A DNA stretch of 64,000 nt from an uncultured Flavobacteriaceae bacterium (lineage in GTDB: Bacteria > Bacteroidota > Bacteroidia > Flavobacteriales > Flavobacteriaceae). Positions 1 to 8,070 of this stretch are shown piece by piece. The position numbers and the translations under genes were made by a program. Each line of letters begins with the position of its first letter. Within the stretch, counting starts at the first letter, position 1. Where the stretch lies: contig CANLWN010000007.1 of assembly GCA_947494825.1 (NCBI GenBank), forward strand, positions 62,001 to 126,000. The letters run 5' to 3'. Under the pieces are notes generated by a model. That model had not been told where the DNA came from, did not search any database, and saw nothing but the letters and a program-made list of their open reading frames with translations.

Positions 1-443
1 GATTCAAAGACGTCCAGGGAAGTATCACCTACGATGCCGACGATCTTTCGGCTATGAGCGCACAGGCGGTCATTAAAGTGGAAAGTTATGATGCCAACAA
101 CCCTGGAGGCGAAGAAGCGGTAAAGAGCAAGGCCTTTTTGGATCAGGTCAGTTTTCCCGAAATACGTTTCCAAAGCATAGGGGTAAACCAGCGTGAGGGA
201 AAACAGTATTTGATAGGAAACCTGACGATTAAAGGGGTAACCAAGGAAATAGCGCTTCCGTTTACGATAAAGGGGCCTTTACCCGATCTGCCCACAAAAA
301 AGCAATCAATCGCCTTTGAAGGGGGTATTACCATTAACCGGCTCGACTACGGTATCCCCTTTGACAGAAAATTGCCCAACGGCACTAGCCTCATCGGCAA
401 TGATGTTAAAATTACCCTGCTCATCCTTGCCCTTGCCGAATAG
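1..443 (+). CDS. YceI-family protein, 3' part
   Basis: The reading frame is open from base 3, so the gene begins before the window and only its C-terminal ~147 residues are present. The visible part has the YceI pattern: a phrase like FKDVQGSITYDADDLS, then IKGVTKEIALPF and a late YGIPFD strand. YceI proteins are small lipocalin-like beta-barrels that bind polyisoprenoid lipids in the periplasm. A second YceI gene overlaps the end of this one, so the two are probably co-transcribed. Whether this copy has a signal peptide cannot be seen. Family assignment is confident; the ligand is unknown. Confidence 0.85.
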   Translation, partial: FKDVQGSITYDADDLSAMSAQAVIKVESYDANNPGGEEAVKSKAFLDQVSFPEIRFQSIGVNQREGKQYLIGNLTIKGVTKEIALPFTIKGPLPDLPTKKQSIAFEGGITINRLDYGIPFDRKLPNGTSLIGNDVKITLLILALAE

Positions 444-1002
444 TATAGGAGCCCTTAAAAGATACATTGCGCTTACCGGGCTTTTCCTTGCATGCGTGCC
501 ATGTGTTTTGTGCCAAAGCGTAAAATACATTGTCGACGCGGAAAGATCGGGGATATCCTTCAAAATTTCCCACATGGGGTTTCTAACAGTTCATGGTGAG
601 TTTCACCGCTTTTCAGGAGCCATAGTGTACCGGGACAGCGCTCTTGTGGATATCAGGAGCAGGATTGTGGTGGCTAGTCTGGACACCCAGGACCAGGCCC
701 GGGATAAAAGTCTGGTAGATGAAGCTTATCTCGATGCCTCCACATACCCCTACATCCGTTTCCACGCCTTAGATGTAACCAAGGACAACCCGCCGGTGCT
801 GACCGGTATGCTTCAAATTAAGGGAATCACAAAGGAGATTAGCATGCCCATGCGCATCAATCTTAGCGGGGGCGAGCTGTCCCTGGCCCTTAGGACCCAA
901 ATCAGTCGGGCCTCCTTCGGTTTGGATTTCGGGACCATGGACATGCTTGTGGGTAATGTCATTGACGTGGAAGTGAACCTGATCGCCATACAGGACCCAT
1001 AA
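400..1002 (+). CDS. Secreted YceI-family protein
   Basis: A second YceI-like protein of about 200 residues. A hydrophobic segment (IALTGLFLACVPCVLC) ending near a Cys-Gln gives a signal peptide. It is followed by the typical ISFKISHMGFLTVHGEF opening strand, ITKEISMPMRI and a closing ASFGLDFG. The family binds long isoprenoid chains, which would suit a quinone or carotenoid carrier in the periplasm. The start is uncertain: ATG at 400 or 403 overlaps the previous gene by about 40 bases, while TTG at 427 or 433 gives a shorter leader. An ATG at 316 is in frame but gives an implausibly long hydrophilic leader. It is tandem with the upstream YceI gene; the two are similar but far from identical. 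Confidence 0.8.
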   Translation: MMLKLPCSSLPLPNSIGALKRYIALTGLFLACVPCVLCQSVKYIVDAERSGISFKISHMGFLTVHGEFHRFSGAIVYRDSALVDIRSRIVVASLDTQDQARDKSLVDEAYLDASTYPYIRFHALDVTKDNPPVLTGMLQIKGITKEISMPMRINLSGGELSLALRTQISRASFGLDFGTMDMLVGNVIDVEVNLIAIQDP

Positions 1003-1142
1003 CCGACCCACAAAACCTTCTCAATAGCACCGCCCAAAATTGGCAAGGTGTCGTCCAAAGTAAGTTGCGCTATTATCCACTATTGCTTACACTTTAAAAA
1101 TCATTACTTTTAGGTAGTACCACCCAATAGTAAAATTGATTC

Positions 1143-1817
1143 TTGAAAACACTGACCAAATACTGGTTTTTGGAAGGCTTTAATCTCTTCCACAAACTTG
1201 GGATGTCTACCATGATGCGCCTATGCGAAATCCTGGAGATGGAGCATATAGATAAGGGCAATCCTATTGAAACAGGCAATCGGGACAAACGCTGTGTCTT
1301 TTTCCTGAAAAAGGGCACCGTCAAAATTGTGCATCCCCATAGCGATACCGTAAAGTACATCGTAAAAAAAGGGAACATTTTTGGCGAGCTATCGCTTTAT
1401 GATGAGGAAGCCGCCGTAAAGGAACGGGCAGTTACTTTAGAGGACTGTATTGTCTGTTACATCGAGTCGGATACCATGGAAGAGCTCATGGAAAAGCACA
1501 AATCCCTTAAAAATGGGGTGTTAAAGGTATACGGGCTTCGCATCAAAAAATTGGAGCATCGCTTAGAAAATCTGCTTTATAAAGATAGCGCCACGCGCAT
1601 TGGGGACTTTGTCCAGGACTACATTCGGGAATTCGGGGAAGAAGAAGAGGACAAATGGGTCGCCAAAAACCTGTTGTCCCATAAAGATATCGCCAACCTC
1701 ACCAATACCTCCAGACAAACGGTCAGCAATCAGTTGAGCACCTTTAGAAAGCAGGGGTTGATCTATTATGACAGCAAATACATCACCATGTTTAAAGGTA
1801 CTTCATGGGATATCTAA
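1143..1817 (+). CDS. Crp/Fnr-family transcriptional regulator
   Basis: 224 residues. An N-terminal cyclic-nucleotide-binding-type barrel (about 20-130) contains FGELSLYD and KERAVT, which resembles the phosphate-binding cassette. A long dimer helix follows, then a C-terminal winged helix (about 175-220) with LLSHKDIANLTNTSRQTVSN. No FNR-type N-terminal cysteine cluster is present, so oxygen sensing through [4Fe-4S] is unlikely; the ligand is unknown. The start is TTG at 1143: a stop lies just upstream at 1137, and the next ATG (1203) would cut into the conserved FNLFHKLG segment. It is the first gene before the large Rieske-fusion operon and is the natural candidate for its regulator. That link is inferred from position only. 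Confidence 0.85.
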   Translation: MKTLTKYWFLEGFNLFHKLGMSTMMRLCEILEMEHIDKGNPIETGNRDKRCVFFLKKGTVKIVHPHSDTVKYIVKKGNIFGELSLYDEEAAVKERAVTLEDCIVCYIESDTMEELMEKHKSLKNGVLKVYGLRIKKLEHRLENLLYKDSATRIGDFVQDYIREFGEEEEDKWVAKNLLSHKDIANLTNTSRQTVSNQLSTFRKQGLIYYDSKYITMFKGTSWDI

Positions 1818-1824
1818 AAAAAAT

Positions 1825-1861
1825 AGGGGTACGGATAGAAGCCGGCTACAGTAGTACCCCT
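1825..1861. promoter_or_regulatory. Inverted repeat AGGGGTAC/GTACCCCT
   Basis: Perfect 8-bp arms AGGGGTAC (1825-1832) and GTACCCCT (1854-1861) flank a 21-base spacer that itself contains the palindrome AGCCGGCT. It lies between the Crp/Fnr gene and the first gene of the operon. It has no strong T-run after it, so it could be a weak terminator, an attenuator, or an operator for the adjacent regulator. Sequence alone does not decide. Confidence 0.4.
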
Positions 1862-1926
1862 AGCAAGGGTATTTTGAACCCAACTGAAAGGGCCGATACA
1901 AATCTGCGTCAAACTATACACAACTA

Positions 1927-2124
1927 ATGAATACAACAACCAAAACCATTACGATTCTGGGCTATCTTGGTCCGCATGCCACTATCCTTACTGGCAAGAA
2001 CGAACTATTGCCACATTACTTGGAAACGGAAGTGTCCAAAACGCTGGAGCGGAATCGCTATACGTTGCCCTTCTTTTTTGATTTTCCCGTCCCTGATCAT
2101 TTTAAAGACTATCTAAAAAAATAA
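1927..2124 (+). CDS. Small protein of unknown function
   Basis: A 65-residue protein without recognisable domain. It starts with MNTTTKTITILGYLGPHA and ends with the aromatic-rich FFFDFPVPDHFKDYLKK. There is no signal peptide or membrane segment and no cysteine. It sits 30 bases upstream of the Rieske/glutamate-synthase-like gene and reads in the same direction, so it is probably the first gene of that operon. It may be a small subunit or accessory factor of the Rieske enzymes; that is inference from position. Its size leaves some doubt that it is a gene, but the ATG and spacing are convincing. Confidence 0.55.
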   Translation: MNTTTKTITILGYLGPHATILTGKNELLPHYLETEVSKTLERNRYTLPFFFDFPVPDHFKDYLKK

Positions 2125-2154
2125 TCTCTTAACACTAACAAAAGACACCTGTAT

Positions 2155-3765
2155 ATGAAAAAACCCATTTTAATCGCACAGCTAAGCGAATTGGAAGATA
2201 GAAAACCCACCCATGCCCTGATAAACGGCCTAGATCTGGTCCTAATAAAATTTGATGCCCAAATCTCGGTCCTCTATGGGAGGTGCCTTCACCGGGGCGC
2301 GCTTATGGCCGATGGCAGCATTGTAGGGGACAACCTGATCTGCGGTGTCCATGGTTGGGACTACCGCTACGATACCGGTGTATCGGAATACAACAACAAC
2401 GAAGTACTGCATAAATTCAGTACCAACTTGGATGGGGACAAAGTCTATGTGGACGAAGCGGAGATCAATGCCTTTTTGGAAGCGCACCCGCAGCCTTTTG
2501 ATCGCGAGGAATACCTTGGCGCCTACGCCGATACCCATCCCGAGGATACCGAGCCCTATACCGGCTATATTAAGGAATTGGCCAAAAACGGGCTTAAAAA
2601 CCTTGGACATCACGGCTTTTCCTCCTCCATGGGTGTAGATCGGAACACCTTGCCCAAATGGGATAAGATCCAATTTTTACCGGCGCAGCTGGCCAGCAGG
2701 CCGCTGTTGGACCATGAGGATGTGGCCACCCAGGTGGTCATTGGGCCTAAGGCCAAGAAACCGCTGGTCCTGGACATCCCTTTGTTTGTAAGCGATATGA
2801 GCTTTGGCGCACTTTCGCGAGAGGCCAAAATAGCCCTGTCCAAGGGGGCCGAAATGGCCGGTACCGGCATCTGTTCCGGGGAAGGCGGCATGCTCCCCCA
2901 AGAACAGCAGAACAACAGCAAATACTTTTATGAACTAGCCTCGGCCCAATTCGGGTTCTCCTGGGATAAATTGGACAAGGTGCAGGCCTTTCATTTTAAA
3001 GGCGGACAAGGAGCTAAAACCGGTACCGGTGGGCATTTGCCAGGAAATAAGGTAAGTGCGGAAATCGCTGAGGTCCGTGGGCTAAAGCAAGGCGAAACCG
3101 CTATTTCCCCGGCCACCTTTCCCGATTTTCACGGTGTAAAGGATTTTAAGGCCTTTGCGGAAAAAGTACGGGAACGCACGGGTGGCATCCCGATAGGGTT
3201 TAAGATAGCGGCAAGCCATATTGAAAAGGACATCCAATTTGCCCTCGATGTGGGGGTGGATTATATTATCCTAGACGGTCGTGGCGGAGGTACGGGCTCG
3301 GCCCCGACCATTTTAAGGGATAACATCAACGTACCCACCATTCCCGCATTGGCCAGGGCAAGAAAGTACCTGGATAAGGTGGGGGCGACCGATGTTACGC
3401 TTGTCATTACCGGGGGATTGCGTATTGCCGAGGACTTTTCAAAGGCCATGATGCTGGGGGCAGATGCCATAGCTGTTTCCAATGCCGCTATACAGGCCGT
3501 TGGTTGCCTGGGTATGCGAGCGTGTGGCAGCAACAACTGCCCTGTAGGCATTGCGACCCAAAAGGAGTCCCTGCGTAGCCGGTTGATCATTGAATCCTCG
3601 GCCAAACAACTCTTTAATTATTTTGATGCCACCAACAACCTTATCAAAGTGATTGCAAGGGCTTGCGGGTACGACGACATCTCAAAATTTAATCAGGATG
3701 ACCTGTCTACCTTTGATTACGATATGCACCGACTAAGCGGTATACCCTATGCAGGTGTTCTTTAG
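2155..3765 (+). CDS. Rieske/FMN glutamate-synthase-like oxidoreductase
   Basis: 536 residues in two parts. Residues 1-110 form a Rieske [2Fe-2S] domain with ligands C44-x-H46 and C63-x2-H66. Residues about 165-510 match the FMN-binding glutamate synthase domain (GAKTGTGGHLPGNKV, SPATFPDF, LDGRGGGTGSAPT). The cysteines C451, C457 and C462 have the C-x5-C-x4-C spacing that holds the [3Fe-4S] cluster of glutamate synthase, in the context CGSNNCPVGIATQ. The protein could therefore carry three redox centres. It lacks the N-terminal glutaminase domain, so it is not a complete GltB; its substrate is unknown. No signal peptide is seen, so it should be cytoplasmic. It is one of three Rieske fusions in this operon, overlapping the next gene by 17 bases. 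Confidence 0.9.
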   Translation: MKKPILIAQLSELEDRKPTHALINGLDLVLIKFDAQISVLYGRCLHRGALMADGSIVGDNLICGVHGWDYRYDTGVSEYNNNEVLHKFSTNLDGDKVYVDEAEINAFLEAHPQPFDREEYLGAYADTHPEDTEPYTGYIKELAKNGLKNLGHHGFSSSMGVDRNTLPKWDKIQFLPAQLASRPLLDHEDVATQVVIGPKAKKPLVLDIPLFVSDMSFGALSREAKIALSKGAEMAGTGICSGEGGMLPQEQQNNSKYFYELASAQFGFSWDKLDKVQAFHFKGGQGAKTGTGGHLPGNKVSAEIAEVRGLKQGETAISPATFPDFHGVKDFKAFAEKVRERTGGIPIGFKIAASHIEKDIQFALDVGVDYIILDGRGGGTGSAPTILRDNINVPTIPALARARKYLDKVGATDVTLVITGGLRIAEDFSKAMMLGADAIAVSNAAIQAVGCLGMRACGSNNCPVGIATQKESLRSRLIIESSAKQLFNYFDATNNLIKVIARACGYDDISKFNQDDLSTFDYDMHRLSGIPYAGVL

Positions 3766-4285
3766 ACATATCCTCATCGCGGCAGGACTGCTCCTGAATA
3801 TGGGCACTGGCATGGCCCAGCAGGGATTTATGGGAGGCATTGGACCTACCGTGGAGACCGACCAAGGACTTTGGGGGGCTAACGGGCGCTTTTATTACGG
3901 TCCCAATCCTCACATCTGTTTTGGGCCAGAGGTTTCGTTTTTCCCCTACCAGGAGGTCGATTCGGAATACGAGATGCGGATCACGGAGTTGAACTTCAAC
4001 GGGCACTATGTCTTTGAAGCTACACATAAACTAGGGATTTATCCCCTTGCGGGGGTCAATTACACCATAGAGGAAGAACGCCTCATCGAGATGACGTCCG
4101 AACAAGAGGAGGTCAAGGAATTTGGGCTTAACTATGGTTTCGGGGCCCATTACAACCTGAACCATTTTTTTGCCTTTGTAGAGTTTAAGGGAATCGCCGG
4201 GCAACTGGCAGACCAGTTTGTTACCGTTGGGCTCGTGTTTATTTTGTCCAAATCAACAGCACAACCTGAACACGAATCCCTTTAG
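3749..4285 (+). CDS. Small outer-membrane beta-barrel protein
   Basis: 178 residues. A signal peptide (FFRHILIAAGLLLNMGTGMAQQ) is followed by alternating hydrophobic/polar strands such as GRFYYGPNPHICFGPEVSFF, LNFNGHYVF, YGFGAHYNL and FFAFVEFKGIAG, as in eight-stranded barrels of the OmpA/OmpW size class. No catalytic motif is seen. The 17-base overlap with the glutamate-synthase-like gene suggests translational coupling and the same operon. A cell-surface protein inside an otherwise cytoplasmic and inner-membrane redox operon is unusual; it may admit or bind the substrate. That role is a guess. Confidence 0.65.
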   Translation: MQVFFRHILIAAGLLLNMGTGMAQQGFMGGIGPTVETDQGLWGANGRFYYGPNPHICFGPEVSFFPYQEVDSEYEMRITELNFNGHYVFEATHKLGIYPLAGVNYTIEEERLIEMTSEQEEVKEFGLNYGFGAHYNLNHFFAFVEFKGIAGQLADQFVTVGLVFILSKSTAQPEHESL

Positions 4286-4328
4286 CAAGCATGCAAAGAA
4301 GAGCTTATAACGCAGTAAAATAGATAAA

Positions 4329-5075
4329 ATGATAAATCAGACGTATTTGGCAGGACAGTATTTAGCCGCGGCGAGCATCAGCTTCTTAAAAAAAGAAGCC
4401 GATGATAGCCACACCAACTTAGGGTTTTCGACTGAGGATGGCTGTTTATCCACACGACCCTTAAATGCCTCGGGCGATATCCTGGCGCTGAACTATAATA
4501 CCTTTTCGTTGGAATGGCGTAGAACCAATGCCACCGAGACCTTTCGGTTGGATGGCAGTACCCATGAGGAAGTTGTTCGTTGGCTGGAACGCATGACGCA
4601 AAACAGTGATCTGGACAAAGCCTATTCCTATGCCTTTCACTACGAACCCACCTACCCTATGACCCCTGGGTTCACCTTTAAACTTGTGGACTCAGGCAGG
4701 CTCCGGGAACTTATGCATTTCCGGATTTTGGCCCAGCTGGTGTTGCGCGCTTTTTTAGAAGAACAAAAATTGACCTCCGCGATTAGGATATGGCCACACC
4801 ATTTTGATACTGGGGCCTTTGCAACGCTCCATGATGGGAGCGGTAGAGCAGTAGGATTGGGGCTATCCATTCCCGATACCATGGTCAATGATTTCTATTT
4901 TTATATTAGTGTCTATGAGGGACACGATGCCGTGGATACTTCAGATTTCACCGAACTAACACAAGGGGAATGGCACTCCAATGGATTTAAGGGCGCGGTA
5001 CTGCCCGCTACGGGCACTAACCGAACTACAGCAGTCGATTTCTTTAAGGAAGCAATGGAAGCTTATAAAAAATAA
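4329..5075 (+). CDS. Conserved protein, possibly DUF5996-like
   Basis: 248 residues, soluble, no signal peptide. A central IRIWPHHFDTGAFATL segment and a following acidic/aromatic stretch (NDFYFYISVYEGHDAVD) recall DUF5996 proteins, which carry a similar WPHHFD motif, but the match is remembered and partial. The two adjacent histidines and an aspartate could bind a metal. The gene lies 43 bases after the barrel gene and 5 bases before the DUF2721 gene, so it belongs to the same transcript. No function can be assigned. Confidence 0.5.
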   Translation: MINQTYLAGQYLAAASISFLKKEADDSHTNLGFSTEDGCLSTRPLNASGDILALNYNTFSLEWRRTNATETFRLDGSTHEEVVRWLERMTQNSDLDKAYSYAFHYEPTYPMTPGFTFKLVDSGRLRELMHFRILAQLVLRAFLEEQKLTSAIRIWPHHFDTGAFATLHDGSGRAVGLGLSIPDTMVNDFYFYISVYEGHDAVDTSDFTELTQGEWHSNGFKGAVLPATGTNRTTAVDFFKEAMEAYKK

Positions 5076-5080
5076 CGTTC

Positions 5081-5464
5081 ATGGAAAACTGGTACGTCCC
5101 CGTTACGATTATTCCCGGAATTGGTCTGCTTATCTTATCGACCTCCAATCTTTTGGTGGCCCTAAGTGATGAGATCAAAAACCTAATTTTGGACAAAACT
5201 ACCACAACGGTGCTCATGGCCAGGAAACTCAAACAACTGAGGCTGCTCAACAATGCCATGGTTTTTTTATACCTTACTGTAGCCTGTCTAGTGATTTCAG
5301 GTTTGATTTCCGGATTGGCGCAGAGCGCGGGAACCCATGTTGATTTCTCAATCTATATTACCATCGCAGGTATCGCATGCGCACTAATAGGGCTTATGTT
5401 GCTCATTCTTTACTCCTACAAGGCCGTAAAACTAAGACAAGATCAATTCCACAATAACTGTTGA
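5081..5464 (+). CDS. DUF2721-family membrane protein
   Basis: 127 residues with about three membrane segments: VTIIPGIGLLILSTSNLLVAL, then VFLYLTVACLVISGLISGL, then YITIAGIACALIGLMLLILY. A conserved charged helix (RKLKQLRLLNNAMVFLYLT) lies between the first two. This is the arrangement of DUF2721, a widespread family without known function. It starts 5 bases after the previous gene and ends 19 bases before the Rieske-TPP gene. It probably helps organise the membrane part of the system, but nothing in the sequence says how. Confidence 0.75.
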   Translation: MENWYVPVTIIPGIGLLILSTSNLLVALSDEIKNLILDKTTTTVLMARKLKQLRLLNNAMVFLYLTVACLVISGLISGLAQSAGTHVDFSIYITIAGIACALIGLMLLILYSYKAVKLRQDQFHNNC

Positions 5465-5483
5465 AAATTAAATAACGCAAAAT

Positions 5484-7439
5484 ATGGCTACCACAAAAAA
5501 CATAAAATGGCACAAGGTGCTGGACAATAAGAAAGACTTGCCCGATGGTCGGGTAAAAACTGTGACCGTTAATCACAAAGGCATCTGTCTCACCCATTTT
5601 GAGGGGAAATTTTCTGCCCTGGACAACAAATGTCCCCATCAGGGCGGGCCGCTTGGGGAAGGGTCCATTGAAAACGGAATGCTCCGCTGCCCTTGGCACG
5701 GTTGGGATTTTCATCCTTGCACCGGCCTCCCCCCTGGAGGTTTTGATGATGGCGTGGAAACCTTTGCCGTAAAAGAAGAAAACGATGCGGTTTTTGTAGG
5801 GATGGAAGAGGAAGTCCCCCATGAGGCCACGGTATCGGACATTATGGTGGAGACCATGGTAAATTGGGGCGTCACCAAGGTATTTGGTATGGTAGGGCAC
5901 TCCAACTTGGGATTTGCCGATGCCATGAAACGACAGGAACAAAAAGGCAAGCTTAATTTCTACGGTATTCGGCACGAAGGAGCAGCGGCATTTGCAGCCT
6001 CGGCCTATGGAAAACTTACAGGCAAACCGGCTGCCTGCTTTACCATTGCAGGACCCGGGGCCACCAATCTGTATACGGGCATGTGGGATGCCAAGGTAGA
6101 CCGGGCGCCCCTTCTGGCACTCACCGGACAAGTGGCCACCCAGGTGGTAGGAACCGGAAATTTTCAGGAAGTAGACCTGGTGCAGGCATTCAATACGGTA
6201 GCGGAGTTCAACCAACGCGTACAGAGCGATAGCAAGCATGCCGAGCTTATGTCGCTTGCAGTGAAACACGCCATTCTAAAGCGCGATGTATCCCACCTCA
6301 CCTTCCCGGATGAAGTACAGGAGCGCAAGGCCAAACCCAACGCCAAAGCCCTTACCCCTACCAATAGGATAACGCCGATGCAAATAGCACCACCAAAGGA
6401 AATGGCGGACAAGGCCATTGACCTTATTTCCAAGGCAAAACGCCCACTGATTATCATGGGGCACGGTGCCAGGGCCCATAAAAGGGCTATTGTAGCTTTT
6501 GCCGAAAGCCTAAACGCCGGGGTGGTAACCACCTTTAAAGGAAAAGGGCTTATAGCGGACAGTCATCCCTTGGGCTGCGGGGTGCTGGGAAGAAGCGGTA
6601 CCCCCATAGCCTCCTGGTTTATGAACGAGGCCGACCTATTGATCGTTTTTGGGGCCTCATTCTCCAACCATACGGGCATAACTCCTAAAAAGCCAACGAT
6701 ACAAGTAGATTTTGATCCCTTGGCCCTGAGCAAATTCCACGAGGTGGACGTAGCCGTTTGGGGGGAAATTTCACGGACCCTGGAACTGTTCTCCGATGCA
6801 CTGCAGGGAAAAACAAATACCCTTGATCAAAAAGAAGAGATTGCTGAACGATGGGCTATTTGGAAGGAAGAAAAAGCAAAGCGCCTAACCGAGACCTCCA
6901 ACCAGGGCCTAAGTTCCATAGCGGTCTTTGAAGCGTTGAACAAAACGGCTCCCAAGGATGCGGTCATGTGCGTTGATGTGGGAAACAACGCCTATTCCTT
7001 TGGCCGTTATTTTGAACCCGAACAACAGGACTTTCTAATGTCTGGGTACTTGGGTTCCATAGGATTTGCACTTCCTGCCGCCATAGGTGCCTGGACAGCA
7101 GTAGGCGATAGCAGACCGGTGGTAGCCGTGGCCGGAGACGGTGGACTTTGTCAATATTTGGCAGAGGTGACCACCTTGGTCAAATACAACATGCCGGTAA
7201 AACTGATTGTACTCAACAACCACGAACTGGGGAAAATTTCCAAGGAACAACGTGCCGGCGAGTTTGATGTCTGGCAGACCTCCCTTTCCAATCCCAATTT
7301 TGCGGAATACGCCAGATCTTGTGGAGCGTGGGGCAAACGGGTCGAAAATGACGCGGAACTCGAAGCGGCCATGCAGGAGCTGTTCGCACTGCCCAGTGCA
7401 GGGGTTTTGGAAATCATCACGGACGTAAACCTGATCTGA
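5484..7439 (+). CDS. Rieske domain fused to a thiamine-diphosphate enzyme
   Basis: 651 residues. Residues 1-105 are a Rieske [2Fe-2S] domain with C50-x-H52 and C69-x2-H72 in a CPHQGGPLGEG / CPWHGWDF context. Residues about 115-650 are a complete thiamine-diphosphate enzyme of the acetolactate synthase/pyruvate oxidase type. The catalytic glutamate is E165 (GIRHEGAAAFAA). The central FAD/nucleotide-type domain is around 300-440, and the cofactor motif GDG (551-553) is followed 24 residues later by NN. A TPP enzyme that oxidises a 2-oxo acid could pass electrons directly to the fused Rieske centre and on to the heme membrane protein encoded downstream. The substrate is unknown and FAD binding is not certain. 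There is no export signal. The fusion is not one I know as a characterised enzyme. Confidence 0.9.
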   Translation: MATTKNIKWHKVLDNKKDLPDGRVKTVTVNHKGICLTHFEGKFSALDNKCPHQGGPLGEGSIENGMLRCPWHGWDFHPCTGLPPGGFDDGVETFAVKEENDAVFVGMEEEVPHEATVSDIMVETMVNWGVTKVFGMVGHSNLGFADAMKRQEQKGKLNFYGIRHEGAAAFAASAYGKLTGKPAACFTIAGPGATNLYTGMWDAKVDRAPLLALTGQVATQVVGTGNFQEVDLVQAFNTVAEFNQRVQSDSKHAELMSLAVKHAILKRDVSHLTFPDEVQERKAKPNAKALTPTNRITPMQIAPPKEMADKAIDLISKAKRPLIIMGHGARAHKRAIVAFAESLNAGVVTTFKGKGLIADSHPLGCGVLGRSGTPIASWFMNEADLLIVFGASFSNHTGITPKKPTIQVDFDPLALSKFHEVDVAVWGEISRTLELFSDALQGKTNTLDQKEEIAERWAIWKEEKAKRLTETSNQGLSSIAVFEALNKTAPKDAVMCVDVGNNAYSFGRYFEPEQQDFLMSGYLGSIGFALPAAIGAWTAVGDSRPVVAVAGDGGLCQYLAEVTTLVKYNMPVKLIVLNNHELGKISKEQRAGEFDVWQTSLSNPNFAEYARSCGAWGKRVENDAELEAAMQELFALPSAGVLEIITDVNLI

Positions 7440-7441
7440 TC

Positions 7442-7654
7442 ATGGAAAGTATCATAACTATCCTCTTGTCATTGCTGGCCGCTTATGCGGGCGTGGGCCT
7501 GTTATTTGGCCTCTATTTCTTTTTTAAGGGCGCCGCCCAAATAGATCCGGTGATTTCGGACAGCAAATGGACCGTACGCCTGTTACTTATTCCAGGCAGC
7601 ATCGGCCTATGGCCCCTGCTCCTGGCAAAGCTCATTATAAAAGTAAAAGCATGA
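7442..7654 (+). CDS. Small two-helix membrane protein
   Basis: 70 residues with two hydrophobic segments, IITILLSLLAAYAGVGLLFGLYFFF and VRLLLIPGSIGLWPLLLAKLII, joined by a short polar loop. It begins 2 bases after the Rieske-TPP gene, and its stop overlaps the start of the next gene (ATGA at 7651-7654), so it is certainly co-translated with its neighbours. Proteins of this shape are common as minor subunits of membrane redox complexes. No family is recognised. Confidence 0.65.
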   Translation: MESIITILLSLLAAYAGVGLLFGLYFFFKGAAQIDPVISDSKWTVRLLLIPGSIGLWPLLLAKLIIKVKA

Positions 7655-8070
7655 CCTCGGACCTTAGAAAAGCACATAAGATGATTTGGGTGGTGCTGGC
7701 CATCCTGATCCCCATTTTGTTGGTCAGTGCAGTACTGGGCATCCCCAAACCTGCATTTAACGACAAAGATCTGTTGGTCAATGATGGGGTAGATAAAGAA
7801 CCGCCCGTATATGAAGACGAGTCCCTTACGCTGTTTCTGGAGCAGGACGGTGCGGAGGGAAACTTGCGGTTGTTCCTAAAAAAGCCACTGCCCCACCCTT
7901 CTGCCCTGGTCTATGCCAACTCCTCCAAAACACCTGAGGGCACCTATCTGGGCTCCTTGGATAAGAAGGGGGTATACCAGTTTACCGTGGATCGATCAGC
8001 AGAGGAAATCAAGATCTACGATGCTATAAAAAAAGAGGAAATAACAAAGATTGCATTATCATGGGATTAG
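7651..8070 (+). CDS. Membrane-anchored protein of unknown function
   Basis: 139 residues. The start is ATG 7651 in the ATGA overlap; an in-frame ATG at 7567 would lie inside the previous gene. One N-terminal helix (MIWVVLAILIPILLVSAVLG) anchors a soluble domain of about 110 residues rich in beta strands (LTLFLEQDGAEGNLRLFL, YLGSLDKKGVYQFTVD). The soluble part probably faces the periplasm. It has no cysteine and only one histidine there, so it is unlikely to hold a cofactor itself. It overlaps the heme/Rieske gene by 10 bases, suggesting a partner of that protein. Confidence 0.6.
   Translation: MTSDLRKAHKMIWVVLAILIPILLVSAVLGIPKPAFNDKDLLVNDGVDKEPPVYEDESLTLFLEQDGAEGNLRLFLKKPLPHPSALVYANSSKTPEGTYLGSLDKKGVYQFTVDRSAEEIKIYDAIKKEEITKIALSWD

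Noticed and set aside
2155-3765. A genuine glutamate synthase large subunit
   Set aside because: The glutaminase domain and the central domain are missing, and the length is a third of GltB.
5403-6269. A 288-residue frame on the minus strand
   Set aside because: It lies opposite the well-supported Rieske-TPP gene and has no recognisable motif.
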